Source: Acidobacteriota bacterium (GTDB lineage Bacteria; Acidobacteriota; Vicinamibacteria; Vicinamibacterales; UBA2999). Taken from it: a stretch of 64,000 bases of DNA. The DNA is taken from contig JADZCN010000156.1 in the NCBI GenBank assembly GCA_020851565.1, positions 20,377 through 84,376 on the forward strand, written 5' to 3'. Shown here one piece after another: positions 1-8,771 of the stretch. How positions within the stretch are numbered: the stretch's first letter is position 1; each line of letters starts with the position of its first letter. The position numbers were made by a program, and so were the translations under genes. A model generated the notes under the pieces. It saw nothing but the letters and a program-made list of their open reading frames with translations, was not told where the DNA came from and made no database searches.

Positions 1-1
1 A

Positions 2-235
2 TCATGGGCGCTGGCACACACAGGCAGCACGAACGCCACGCGCGTGCTGGACGACGTCATCAGGCGCACGCTCACAGGCATGGGCTACGCCTGGTCGGGA
101 ACCATCGCTGAGAAGACGAATTCGCCGAACCTGGCCTACAAGGATCCGGCGGATAGGGTGCGGTTCCAGGGCGACTACCAATTCATTCTCGAGTGCAGGC
201 GACGGCAGGCGCCGGGCCTGACGAACGTGGCGTGA
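2..235 (+). CDS. Unrecognised protein, C-terminal fragment
   Basis: The reading frame is open from the left window edge and ends in TGA at 233-235, leaving 77 residues of the C-terminus. The fragment is hydrophilic, with no membrane segment; its last part reads FQGDYQFILECRR. I do not recognise the family. The next gene starts inside its stop codon (GTGA, 232-235), so the two are probably translationally coupled and this gene likely belongs to the same polysaccharide operon. The N-terminus outside the window is needed for any functional call. Confidence 0.6.
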   Translation, partial: SWALAHTGSTNATRVLDDVIRRTLTGMGYAWSGTIAEKTNSPNLAYKDPADRVRFQGDYQFILECRRRQAPGLTNVA

Positions 236-1560
236 CGCTAGGTGAACGCTGGCGACGATGGCGGCCGGGATTCCCCGTCGGCCTCATCTGCGGTTGCCTG
301 TGCCTGATCGGCCTGCGCGAGGCCATCGTCGAAAGCACGGTTCCCGACTGGATCGTGGCGCCACTCCTCGTGCCGGACACCGCGGGAGACGCCGACGCGA
401 TCGTGGTGCTCGGCGCGGGCGTCGTTGGTGACTGCGTGCCGAACCTCAACGGAGTGCGCCGGGTACTGCTCGGTGCGCGGCTCTGGAGGGCGGGACGTGC
501 GCCCATCATGGTGTTCACAGGTGGCAAGGGTGACGGGCCGTGCCCGGTGGCGGAATCCATGGCGCGACTCGCCCTCGAGGTGGGGGTGACCCACAGCGCA
601 ACAGTCGTCGAGACGGCGTCAAAGAGCACACACGAGAACGGCACGCTCACCCTGCCACTGCTCCAGCAACTCAGAGCTACCCGCGTGCTGCTCGTAACCG
701 ACCGCCTGCATATGCGCCGGGCTGCCGGAACCTTTGCGCGCCTGGGTCTTACGGTCGAGCGCGCGTCGGTTCCCATTTACGAAGGGCACGTCAATAACGT
801 GGACATGTTACTCGCCGGTGCACGGGAGTTCGTGGCCCTCGCGTACTACGGTGTAAGGGGGTGGCTGGGCGACATCTACGCTTCGGGCCCCTCCACCCGT
901 ACTGCCGGCGTGGCGACAACGGCCAAAGCCCAGCGCCGGTTGGCCAATCCAGCGGGCCCGATCGTGCTGCTGGGCGCCTCCTATGCCAGGGGCTGGCCGC
1001 TGGCGGAGGTGGCTGGTATCACGGTCGTCAATCGGGGCGCGGCGGGACACGTCTCGACCGAGATGCTCGAGCGGTTCGAGCGCGACGTGGTCGCCGCACG
1101 ACCGCGCGCGGTGATCATCTGGGGCTTCATCAACGACATCTTCAGGGCGGATCCGGCACAGATCGACGACACGCTGGACCGAGTCAGGCAGAACTTCACG
1201 ACGATGATCGAACTCGCTGAGAAGAACGGTATCGAACCCATCCTCGCCACCGAGGTGACCGTCCGTCCCGCCGACTCGTGGACGGAGACCCTCGCTCGAT
1301 GGGTCGGAGGTCTGATGGGAAAGGAGTCCTATCAGGCGCGCATCAATCGGCATGTGCTGGCCGTCAACGGCTGGCTGATCGCAACAGCGGGGCAGAAAGG
1401 CCTGATGGTGCTGGACTTGCAGTCGGTACTGGCACAAGAAGGCGGCGTGCGACGCCGGGAGTTCACCGCGGACGACGGAAGCCACATCACGCCCGCTGGC
1501 TACGCGGCCCTGAGCGCGGACGCCACGCCAATGCTGGAGGCGCATTTTGGCAGTCGCTGA
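232..1560 (+). CDS. YdcF/SanA-like (DUF218) domain fused to an SGNH hydrolase domain
   Basis: A 442-residue protein from the GTG at 232, which overlaps the previous stop by 4 bp; another GTG at 193 is possible. An N-terminal hydrophobic segment (about 12-28) suggests membrane anchoring. Residues about 55-215 are a DUF218 domain, with the strand AIVVLGAG, a GGKGDG loop and the STHENG motif typical of YdcF/SanA/ElyC envelope proteins. From about 243 an SGNH/GDSL fold follows: nucleophile block GASYARGW (Ser about 250), block III GFIND, and the C-terminal DGSHIT block carrying the Asp-His pair. The SGNH half is probably an ester hydrolase or acyltransferase acting on the glycan. The DUF218 activity is unknown. 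I know these domains as separate proteins, so the fusion is notable. Confidence 0.85.
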   Translation: MTLGERWRRWRPGFPVGLICGCLCLIGLREAIVESTVPDWIVAPLLVPDTAGDADAIVVLGAGVVGDCVPNLNGVRRVLLGARLWRAGRAPIMVFTGGKGDGPCPVAESMARLALEVGVTHSATVVETASKSTHENGTLTLPLLQQLRATRVLLVTDRLHMRRAAGTFARLGLTVERASVPIYEGHVNNVDMLLAGAREFVALAYYGVRGWLGDIYASGPSTRTAGVATTAKAQRRLANPAGPIVLLGASYARGWPLAEVAGITVVNRGAAGHVSTEMLERFERDVVAARPRAVIIWGFINDIFRADPAQIDDTLDRVRQNFTTMIELAEKNGIEPILATEVTVRPADSWTETLARWVGGLMGKESYQARINRHVLAVNGWLIATAGQKGLMVLDLQSVLAQEGGVRRREFTADDGSHITPAGYAALSADATPMLEAHFGSR

Positions 1561-3583
1561 CGGCCGAGGGAACACGCTGCTCCGCGTCGGGTTGATCGGC
1601 GCGGGCAAGATGGGCCGCCACCACCTGAAAGCCATCGCGGCGAGCGGGGTCGCCACGGTCGTTGGAATCGCCGATCCCGCCGCGAGCAAAGAGGACCTCG
1701 AGGAACTGCTCCCGGCCGACGCTGTCGTCGTCGGCAGCCCCATTGAGCTGTTCGAGCGCGCGAGGCCCGATGTCGTTCACATCGTCACCCCGCCAGGCTC
1801 GCATGCCGAGCTGGCCGAAGAGGCCCTGCGCGCCGGTTGTCACGTCTACATCGAGAAGCCGTTCACGCCCACCCGATCGGAGGCCGAGGCCGTGCTGTCG
1901 CTGGCCGCCGAGCGCGGGCTCAAGGTGTGCGCCGGGCACCAGGTGCTCTTCGAGGCACCGGCGCTGGCGGTGTGGGATGCACTGCCCGAGATCGGCCGCA
2001 TGGTCCACATCGAAAGCTACTTCTCCTTCAAGATGGTGCGGCGGACCATCACGCCGGCCGACCAGGTGAAGGACATCCTCCCGCATGCCGTGTATCCGGT
2101 CGTGGACCTGATCCGGGCGGGAAGTGGCATCACCGACCAGCCCATAGAGGTCGTGGGCATGTCGCTCGACGCAGACGGCGAGGCCTATGCGCTGCTCAGG
2201 CTGGGCAAGGTCACCGCCGTGGTCATGGTCACCCTGAATGGCCGACCCGTGGAGCAATACCAGGTGATAGTCGGCAGCAACGGTTCCCTGCGGCCGGACT
2301 ATATCGGTGGCGGCATGGCCAAACTGGTCGGGCCAGGCACCGGACCCGGTGTGCTGCTCACGCCCTATCGTCGTGCGTTCCGCACAGTGACTGGCACAAC
2401 CCGCGGCGTTACGCGGCTTCTGGCCGGCGGGTCCTATCCCGGCCTGCGGATGCTCGTCCGGCGCTTCTACCAAAGCATTAGGGAGGGCACCGCCGTTCCC
2501 TTATCGCCGCAGTCCATCCTGGACACGGTGGCCATCTGCGAGCACATCGGGAGTGCCCTGGACTACGCCGAACGAGAATCCGAGGCGATGGCCGAGGATC
2601 GTCTCCGTCAGCAGGAGACGATGCTCTCGGCCCTGGACCCCGGAAGACCCATGGTCCTGCTCACGGGCGGCAGCGGCCTTCTCGGCAGGCGCGTTGCCGT
2701 TGAATTGCGACGGGCGGGGTTTGGAGTTCGCGTGGTCGCCAGACGCGTTCCTCCGTTCTCGCGGCGGGTGCCCGGCGTCCAGTACGTCTCGGGAGATCTC
2801 GGTCGGGGCGTGGACCCGGCGCTGCTGCAGGGCATCGGTGCAGTCGTTCATGCAGCAGCCGAGACGGCGGGCGGCAAGCAGGACCATCAGCGGAACTCGA
2901 TCGACGCGACCCGCAACTTGATCGAGGCTGCCGCCGGCGCCGGCGTGAAGGACTTCGTGCACATCAGCAGCATCGCCGTGCTGAAGACGTCGCGCGAGGT
3001 TGGGCGGGCCCTGGATGAAACGGCTCCACTCGATGCCGGCACCATGGCCCGCGGGCCCTACGTCTGGGGAAAGGCGGAATCCGAGGTTCTCGCGCAGAGG
3101 CTGGGAGCTGAACGCGGCCTCAGGGTGAAGGTGATCCGCCCGGGCCCACTCGTTGACTACGACGCCTTCAGTCCGCCAGGCCGGCTGGGCCGTGAGCTCG
3201 GACCGGCATTCGTGGCCATCGGCCCACGGAATGGTGCCTTGAGCGTGTGCGATGTCTCGACGGCCGCGCGTGTCATCCGTTCGTACCTCGAGGACTTCGA
3301 CCAGGCGCCGCCGATGCTCAACCTCGTCGAGAGCCCGCCCCCCCGGCGCCGCGACCTGCTGGACCGCTATCTCGCGGGACGGCCCGACCTCTGGACTCTC
3401 TGGTTCCCTGCCGTCGTTCTCCGCGGGCTGTCGGGGCCCCTCAAGCTCGTGCAGCGGCTCGCCCTCGGCTCCAAGCAGCCTGTCGACGTGGCCGCGGCGT
3501 TCGCGAGTGAGCGCTACAAGACCGACCTGGCCGCCGCCGTCATCGCCCGCGCTGAGGCCCTGGCTGGAACCCGGCCGGCATGA
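1547..3583 (+). CDS. Gfo/Idh/MocA oxidoreductase fused to an extended SDR (nucleotide-sugar epimerase/dehydratase type)
   Basis: A 678-residue bifunctional protein starting at TTG 1547, with GGAGG at 1536-1540; it overlaps the previous gene by 14 bp. Residues about 12-330 form a Gfo/Idh/MocA NAD(P)-dependent oxidoreductase, with Rossmann motif GLIGAGKMG and the catalytic EKP at 103-105. From about 368 an extended SDR begins with TGGSGLLG and has the catalytic YVWGK (YxxxK) near 505-509. Both families oxidise, epimerise or dehydrate sugars or nucleotide sugars, so the protein may carry out consecutive steps on one activated sugar. The substrate is unknown. ATGA overlap with the following hydrolase indicates coupling. 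Confidence 0.88.
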   Translation: MAVADGRGNTLLRVGLIGAGKMGRHHLKAIAASGVATVVGIADPAASKEDLEELLPADAVVVGSPIELFERARPDVVHIVTPPGSHAELAEEALRAGCHVYIEKPFTPTRSEAEAVLSLAAERGLKVCAGHQVLFEAPALAVWDALPEIGRMVHIESYFSFKMVRRTITPADQVKDILPHAVYPVVDLIRAGSGITDQPIEVVGMSLDADGEAYALLRLGKVTAVVMVTLNGRPVEQYQVIVGSNGSLRPDYIGGGMAKLVGPGTGPGVLLTPYRRAFRTVTGTTRGVTRLLAGGSYPGLRMLVRRFYQSIREGTAVPLSPQSILDTVAICEHIGSALDYAERESEAMAEDRLRQQETMLSALDPGRPMVLLTGGSGLLGRRVAVELRRAGFGVRVVARRVPPFSRRVPGVQYVSGDLGRGVDPALLQGIGAVVHAAAETAGGKQDHQRNSIDATRNLIEAAAGAGVKDFVHISSIAVLKTSREVGRALDETAPLDAGTMARGPYVWGKAESEVLAQRLGAERGLRVKVIRPGPLVDYDAFSPPGRLGRELGPAFVAIGPRNGALSVCDVSTAARVIRSYLEDFDQAPPMLNLVESPPPRRRDLLDRYLAGRPDLWTLWFPAVVLRGLSGPLKLVQRLALGSKQPVDVAAAFASERYKTDLAAAVIARAEALAGTRPA

Positions 3584-4389
3584 ACGAGACGCCGCTCTAC
3601 TTCGGGAGAGAGGAAGAACCACTCTTTGGAGTCTTCCATGCTCCGGGCCGTGCCCCAACCGGTCTCGGCGTCGTGTTCTGCCATCCCTTCGGGGAGGAAA
3701 AGCTGTGGTCGCACCGCGTCTTCGTGTCGTACGCCAGGGAACTGACGGAGCTCGGTCATGCGGTACTGCGGTTTGACTACCGGGGCAATGGCGACAGTGG
3801 CGGAGATTTCAGTCGGTCGTCGCTGACCACGGCTCTCGCCGACGTGCGCTCCGCAGTCGACCACCTCCGAAGTCTCTCGGGCTCGGCACGGGTTTCTCTC
3901 GTCGGGCTTCGTCTCGGCGCCACGATTGCCGCACTCGTGGCCGATGAGATGGCCGACCTTGATCGGCTCGTCCTCTGGAGCCCGGTGGTGAACGGCGCCG
4001 GTTACATGCAGGAGTTGCTGCGCATCAACCTCACGACACAGCTGGCCAACTACAAGGAGATTCGACAGGATCGCGATGCGCTGGCTGCCGCCATGGAGCG
4101 CGGCGAAGCTGTGAACGTGGACGGTTACGAGATGACCTACCCCATGTACTCTGAGGTGTCCGGGGTCAGGCTCGCGGCGGGGCCCCACGCATACCAGGGC
4201 CCGTGCCTCATCGTCCAAGTCGACCGGCAGGAGCGACCCTCGCCGGAGCTGCAGCAACTGGCGGGCTGTTATGGTTCCGCCACCCTTGCCTTCGCCCAGG
4301 AAGATCCGTTCTGGAAGGAGATTTCGCGTTTCTATCAGCGGGCGCCCAACCTCTTCGCCAGAACCACTGAATGGCTGGACCCTCGGTGA
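3580..4389 (+). CDS. Alpha/beta hydrolase resembling exosortase A-associated hydrolase 2
   Basis: A 269-residue alpha/beta hydrolase. Visible landmarks are the HPFGEEK oxyanion-side loop, FDYRGNGDS after strand 4, and the nucleophile elbow GLRLGA near 109-114. The elbow carries Arg where the catalytic Ser of GxSxG normally sits. As I recall, the same elbow is typical of proteins named exosortase A system-associated hydrolase 2, so this is a family trait and not decay. No signal peptide is seen, so it should be cytoplasmic. It is coupled by ATGA to the upstream fusion protein and overlaps the next gene by 19 bp. The substrate and even hydrolase activity are uncertain. Confidence 0.8.
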   Translation: MNETPLYFGREEEPLFGVFHAPGRAPTGLGVVFCHPFGEEKLWSHRVFVSYARELTELGHAVLRFDYRGNGDSGGDFSRSSLTTALADVRSAVDHLRSLSGSARVSLVGLRLGATIAALVADEMADLDRLVLWSPVVNGAGYMQELLRINLTTQLANYKEIRQDRDALAAAMERGEAVNVDGYEMTYPMYSEVSGVRLAAGPHAYQGPCLIVQVDRQERPSPELQQLAGCYGSATLAFAQEDPFWKEISRFYQRAPNLFARTTEWLDPR

Positions 4390-6686
4390 AGGTCCTCGTC
4401 CTCGACGGACACAACCGGGCCGCACTGGCGGTGACGCGGTCGCTCGGACGCGCGGGCCATGAGGTGATCGTCGGCGATGTGCAGAAGCACTCCCTGGCCC
4501 ACTGGTCCCGATACTGCTCGGCGGCGATTACCTATCCGGACCCGATTGTCGAGAGCGATGCGTTCATCGACACGCTGGCGGCCATCACCCGAGACCATCG
4601 GATCCAGGCGGTCGTACCAGTGTCCGACATCACCACGTTCCTGGTCACGCGCCACCGCGACCGCTTCGACCGGTCGTGCGCCGTTCCGTTCGCCGACGCC
4701 GACATCATCGAGCGTGCGGCAGACAAGGTGGACATCGTCCAGACGGCCGAGCGTATCGGGGTGCCCGTCCCGAGGTCCGTGGTCATCCGGAGCCCGGAAG
4801 ACGTGCCTGCAGCCGGTCTCGAGTTTCCCCTCGTCATCAAGCCCTGGCGCTCCCGCATCAGGACTGCGGACGGCTGGCGCTCGACTGCGGTCACCTATGC
4901 AAACACCCGGGACGAACTGATGCGCGATCTCGGGTCTCGCGCTCCCTACGAGTTCCCGGTGATGCTGCAGGAGCGGATCGTCGGGCCGGGAACAGGCGTC
5001 TTTGCCCTCTATCAGAACGGCCGCGCAGCGGCGCTGTTCAGCCACCGCCGCATCCGCGAACGACCGCCATGGGGCGGCGTCAGCGTACTGGCCGAAAGTG
5101 TCGAGATGTGTCCGGTAGCGCGCGCGTACGCGACGCGACTGCTCGACGAACTCGGCTGGCACGGGGTTGCGATGGTGGAGTTCAAACGCGACCTGCGAGA
5201 CAACCTGCCGAAGCTCATGGAGATCAACGGCCGGTTCTGGGGCTCGCTCCAGCTGGCGATTGATGCCGGTGTCGACTTTCCGGGACTCCTCATCAAGGGG
5301 CTCAATGAAGAGGTCCTGACCCCCCAATACCGCGTGGGTGTGCAGACCCGCTGGTTCTGGGGGGACGTGGACTCCTTGATGTTGACCTTGTTCGGACGGC
5401 GCCGTTGGCCCAGTGGCACACCGACGGGACGGCTTCGAGCACTCCGCGATTTCTGCAGGCTCGCCGGACGACACCTCCACTACGACAACCCGAAGCTTGA
5501 CGATCCGCGGCCGTGGCTGATCGAAACCTACCGCTGGTTCCGCGGACCGGAGCCGGCCGGAGTCGTCAAGGGATCGGGCCAGGACCCGCCTCATGCGCCG
5601 GCCGTGCAGGCTAGAACGCCTGGGTTGGAAGCAAACATCGACAGCGTGCTCAATCGAACGGAGCTCGACGAGTCGGCGTGGAATACCCTGGCTTCCGGAT
5701 CGGAAACGAACACGGTGTTCCAGACGCATCAGTGGACCCGAAGCTGGCTGGCGGCGTTTGCCGACGAGTGCCAGCCACACCTGGTCACCATCCGCGAAGC
5801 CAACCGCATCGTGGCAGTCGTCCCGCTGGCTGCCTACGAGCGCCGCGTCGGGGCACCCGTGCTTCGATTCCTTGGCGACGGAAGAGCGGACTATTGCGAC
5901 GTCCTGGCACCGAACCGAAAGTCGGAGGTAATGGCCGCTGCCTTCGATGTTCTGCGCGAACGGGAATGGAGCGTGGTGGAGCTCAATAACATCCCTGCCC
6001 AGTCCACCACCCCCGACATCCTCCTGGCCATCGCCCAGGATCACGGTTACTTCGCGCAAGTGAAGCCGCAGTACGCCTGCCCGGCGTTGATCATCAAGGG
6101 ACGAGAAGCAGAGGCTCACGCCATCCTCAACAAGGCCAGCCTGCGGCGGCGGTTCAACTACTTCGCGCGTACCGGACAGCTGACCTGCCGCGACCTGACG
6201 ACCAGCAAGGAGATCGAGCCTTACCTGGACCTCTTCTTCCAGCAGCACATCACGCGCTGGCGTCGGACCCGGACGCCCAGCCTATTCGAGGATCCCCGGA
6301 ACAGGACGTTCTACCGGTTGTTGACCTCAGCGCTGTCCAGCACCGGCTGGTTGCTGTTCTCCGTTGTTGAGATCGACGGTCACCCTATCGCGCTCCACTA
6401 CGGCTTCGACTACGACAGCCGGATCCTGTGGTACAAGCCGTCGTTCGACATCGCCTACGCCGCCCATTCGCCGGGCACGGTGATGGTGAAGCACCTCATC
6501 CAGTACGCGGTCGACAGGCAGAAACTGGAGCTCGACTTCACGCTTGGCGATGAGCCGTTCAAGAAGCGGTTCACCAATCACGTCCGCCGCACGGTCAGCG
6601 TGCATGTCTACAGGTACAAGGGCCACATGCAGATCGTGGAATCGAGGCGACGCCTGACGGACGCGATGAAGGCCGGGACGCGGTGA
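4371..6686 (+). CDS. ATP-grasp enzyme fused to a FemAB/CelD-like GNAT acyltransferase
   Basis: A 771-residue protein with two domains. Residues 1 to about 340 are an ATP-grasp ligase related to carbamoyl-phosphate synthase-like and D-Ala-D-Ala ligase-like proteins: a preATP-grasp Rossmann half, LVIKPW in the nucleotide site, and the metal-binding EINGRFWGS near 284. Residues about 420-760 are a GNAT domain of the FemAB/CelD (BcsL) kind, with the late motif GDEPFKKRF. The pairing suggests amide-bond formation or acylation of a sugar amine during glycan modification. ATP-grasp enzymes of this type join a carboxylate to an amine. Substrates cannot be read from the sequence. It overlaps the gene before (19 bp) and after (GTGA). 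Confidence 0.87.
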   Translation: MAGPSVKVLVLDGHNRAALAVTRSLGRAGHEVIVGDVQKHSLAHWSRYCSAAITYPDPIVESDAFIDTLAAITRDHRIQAVVPVSDITTFLVTRHRDRFDRSCAVPFADADIIERAADKVDIVQTAERIGVPVPRSVVIRSPEDVPAAGLEFPLVIKPWRSRIRTADGWRSTAVTYANTRDELMRDLGSRAPYEFPVMLQERIVGPGTGVFALYQNGRAAALFSHRRIRERPPWGGVSVLAESVEMCPVARAYATRLLDELGWHGVAMVEFKRDLRDNLPKLMEINGRFWGSLQLAIDAGVDFPGLLIKGLNEEVLTPQYRVGVQTRWFWGDVDSLMLTLFGRRRWPSGTPTGRLRALRDFCRLAGRHLHYDNPKLDDPRPWLIETYRWFRGPEPAGVVKGSGQDPPHAPAVQARTPGLEANIDSVLNRTELDESAWNTLASGSETNTVFQTHQWTRSWLAAFADECQPHLVTIREANRIVAVVPLAAYERRVGAPVLRFLGDGRADYCDVLAPNRKSEVMAAAFDVLREREWSVVELNNIPAQSTTPDILLAIAQDHGYFAQVKPQYACPALIIKGREAEAHAILNKASLRRRFNYFARTGQLTCRDLTTSKEIEPYLDLFFQQHITRWRRTRTPSLFEDPRNRTFYRLLTSALSSTGWLLFSVVEIDGHPIALHYGFDYDSRILWYKPSFDIAYAAHSPGTVMVKHLIQYAVDRQKLELDFTLGDEPFKKRFTNHVRRTVSVHVYRYKGHMQIVESRRRLTDAMKAGTR

Positions 6687-7738
6687 TCCCTGCGGTGCCG
6701 GTTTCTCGGGTGCTCAAGATGGCGGCCGTCCACGTGCTGTACTACTGCGGCATCCTGGGCGCATGGCAACGCTGGGCCCTTCGGCGGAAGGCCGTGGTAC
6801 TGATGTATCACCGGGTGCTCACCGACGACGAGCTTCATCGCTCGGCGTCGCATCCGGCCATCACGGTCACCAGCACGACGTTCGAACGGCAGATGGCGCT
6901 CCTCAAGAAGCGGTTCCGCGTGCTGTCACTCGAGCAGTTTGCGGATCACCTTGAGCGCAGGGTACCCTTCCCCAGTTCCGCCGCGCTCGTCACGTTCGAC
7001 GACGGTTGGCGGGACAACTACACCAACGCGCTGCCAGTGCTCGAGCGTTACGGGCTTCCGGCCGTGGTCTTCGTGCCTTCCGGATACATCGGCACACGGC
7101 GCGTGTTCTGGCAGGAAGCCCTCGTTCATCTGCTGCTGCGCGCCGCTCGTCTCGCTCGTGAGGATTCGGGAAGCCGGTCCAGGCTGACCATGCTGCTGTC
7201 CCGATGGTGTCTCGATCAGATGCTCGACCTCCCCGAGTCCCAACTGAAAAGTGGTGCCGTTGCCGCGGTGGGACGGCTGAAGCCGGAATCGAAGGACGTG
7301 CGGCAGCAATTGCTCCATGACCTGGCGCTGGAACTCGGAGCTGCCACCGACGAGCTCGCCGACGCCGATGGGTTCATCGACTGGGAGCAGCTTCATGACA
7401 TGTCGAAGCGAGGGATTGCCTTCGGGGGACACGGGGTGGACCACCTGTTGCTCACTCAGGCATCGCGCGAGGAGATCGATCGAGAAGTGTGCGGTACGAG
7501 GGAGTTCCTGGACCATCGACTCGGCACGGCCGTCCCGACGTTCTCCTACCCGAACGGCTATCTGAATCCGTCGATCGTCGAGCGAGTCCGGTCCGCCGGC
7601 TATCGCCTGGCGTTCACAACCAGGCGAGCTTTGATCGACTGCTCGGATGACCCCATGATGATCGGCCGCGTCAACATCCACGAGGCCGTGACCGGGAGCA
7701 ACCCGATGTTTCTCGCCAGGCTGATTGGCCTGTTCTAA
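6683..7738 (+). CDS. NodB-family polysaccharide deacetylase
   Basis: A 351-residue carbohydrate esterase 4 (NodB homology) protein, which removes N-acetyl groups from glycans. It starts at GTG 6683, overlapping the previous stop as GTGA. Residues 40-44 read MYHRV. TFDDGW (about 103-108) supplies the catalytic-base and metal-binding Asp pair. GHGVDHLLL (about 249-257) supplies the two metal-binding His as HxxxH. FSYPNG matches a later conserved motif. An insertion of about 90 residues separates the first two motifs. The deacetylase sits directly after an ATP-grasp/GNAT fusion, so a deacetylate-then-reacylate sequence is a reasonable inference. Confidence 0.92.
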   Translation: MIPAVPVSRVLKMAAVHVLYYCGILGAWQRWALRRKAVVLMYHRVLTDDELHRSASHPAITVTSTTFERQMALLKKRFRVLSLEQFADHLERRVPFPSSAALVTFDDGWRDNYTNALPVLERYGLPAVVFVPSGYIGTRRVFWQEALVHLLLRAARLAREDSGSRSRLTMLLSRWCLDQMLDLPESQLKSGAVAAVGRLKPESKDVRQQLLHDLALELGAATDELADADGFIDWEQLHDMSKRGIAFGGHGVDHLLLTQASREEIDREVCGTREFLDHRLGTAVPTFSYPNGYLNPSIVERVRSAGYRLAFTTRRALIDCSDDPMMIGRVNIHEAVTGSNPMFLARLIGLF

Positions 7739-7772
7739 TGGCGCTCAGCGCTCCGGACCACCGGCGATTTTG

Positions 7773-8768
7773 ATGGCCACCCAGACCCCCATCACCTTTT
7801 CGAACCGACAAGGCCTGCGCCTGTTCGGGATCCTGCACACGCCCTCGAACGGCAGTCAGCCAGATCTCGCTGTACTGCTGTTGTCACCCGGCGTGAAGAT
7901 GCGCGTCGGACCACAGGGACTGTACCGGCAGATGACCGACGCCTTCCTCCAAGTCGGCCTCAGCGTATTCCGCTTCGACTTCCATGGCCTTGGCGACTCC
8001 GAGGGGGCGCTGCCTGAGGAGCAGCTACGAGATGTGTACAACCGCATCGAGTCCGGCCGCTATGTCGAGGATGCGGTTGATGCGATGAACTGGCTCGAAC
8101 GCACGCATGGATTCCGCCGGTTCGTCGTCGCGGGACTCTGTGGCGGCGCGGTCACGGGCCTCCTGACCGGCGAACGAGACTCCCGCGTGGAGGGTTTGCT
8201 GGGCATCGGGATGACACCGGTCCTCTCCGCGCCGCCGACGGAAGCGTCGCGCCACATGACCGCAGGCCAGTTGCAGGCGCAACAGGGCAGGTACCTGAAG
8301 CGCCTGGCCAGTCCGCAGGCATGGCTTCGACTCCTCACGCTCCGGGCCGACCTTCACCTGATCCAGCGGTTGGCAGCGCTCTGGGTTCGCCGGATCCTCG
8401 GGCTTCGCTCCACGACACCAGCAGCGGCACCGCCGGGAAACGACAACGCGAACCCCCTCGTTCCGAACGCATTCTTTGCGATGCTGTCAAAGCGGCGTCC
8501 GTTGCTCCTCGTGTACGGTGGCACCGATCGGCTTCAGTGGGAGCTCGAGGAGAAGCTGCTGACCAGATATCGTGATCGACTGGCTGCCCTGCCGCGGACG
8601 TACGACATTCACGTGATCGCGTCGGCCAATCATGTCCTCACGTTGCGCGAGTGGCAACGCGAGATGCTGGAGGTGTCGACGACCTGGTTGCGATCGCACT
8701 TCGTGCCCGCCCTGGCGTCTCCACGCGCGGCGAGCGCCTCGATTCGATCGACGGCTCGCGGCCTCTGA
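7773..8768 (+). CDS. Alpha/beta hydrolase resembling exosortase A-associated hydrolase 1
   Basis: A 331-residue alpha/beta hydrolase. I chose ATG 7773 because residues before it look like non-coding read-through; a TTG at 7725 would add 16 residues. Landmarks are LLSPGVKMRVG near the oxyanion loop, FDFHGLGDSEG, and the nucleophile elbow GLCGGA near 122-127, which places Cys at the nucleophile position. A Cys nucleophile is also used by dienelactone hydrolases. C-terminal YGGTDRLQWE and ASANHVL fit the acid and base positions. It is the second such hydrolase in the arm; XrtA loci commonly carry a pair. The substrate is unknown. Confidence 0.8.
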   Translation: MATQTPITFSNRQGLRLFGILHTPSNGSQPDLAVLLLSPGVKMRVGPQGLYRQMTDAFLQVGLSVFRFDFHGLGDSEGALPEEQLRDVYNRIESGRYVEDAVDAMNWLERTHGFRRFVVAGLCGGAVTGLLTGERDSRVEGLLGIGMTPVLSAPPTEASRHMTAGQLQAQQGRYLKRLASPQAWLRLLTLRADLHLIQRLAALWVRRILGLRSTTPAAAPPGNDNANPLVPNAFFAMLSKRRPLLLVYGGTDRLQWELEEKLLTRYRDRLAALPRTYDIHVIASANHVLTLREWQREMLEVSTTWLRSHFVPALASPRAASASIRSTARGL

Positions 8769-8771
8769 GTC

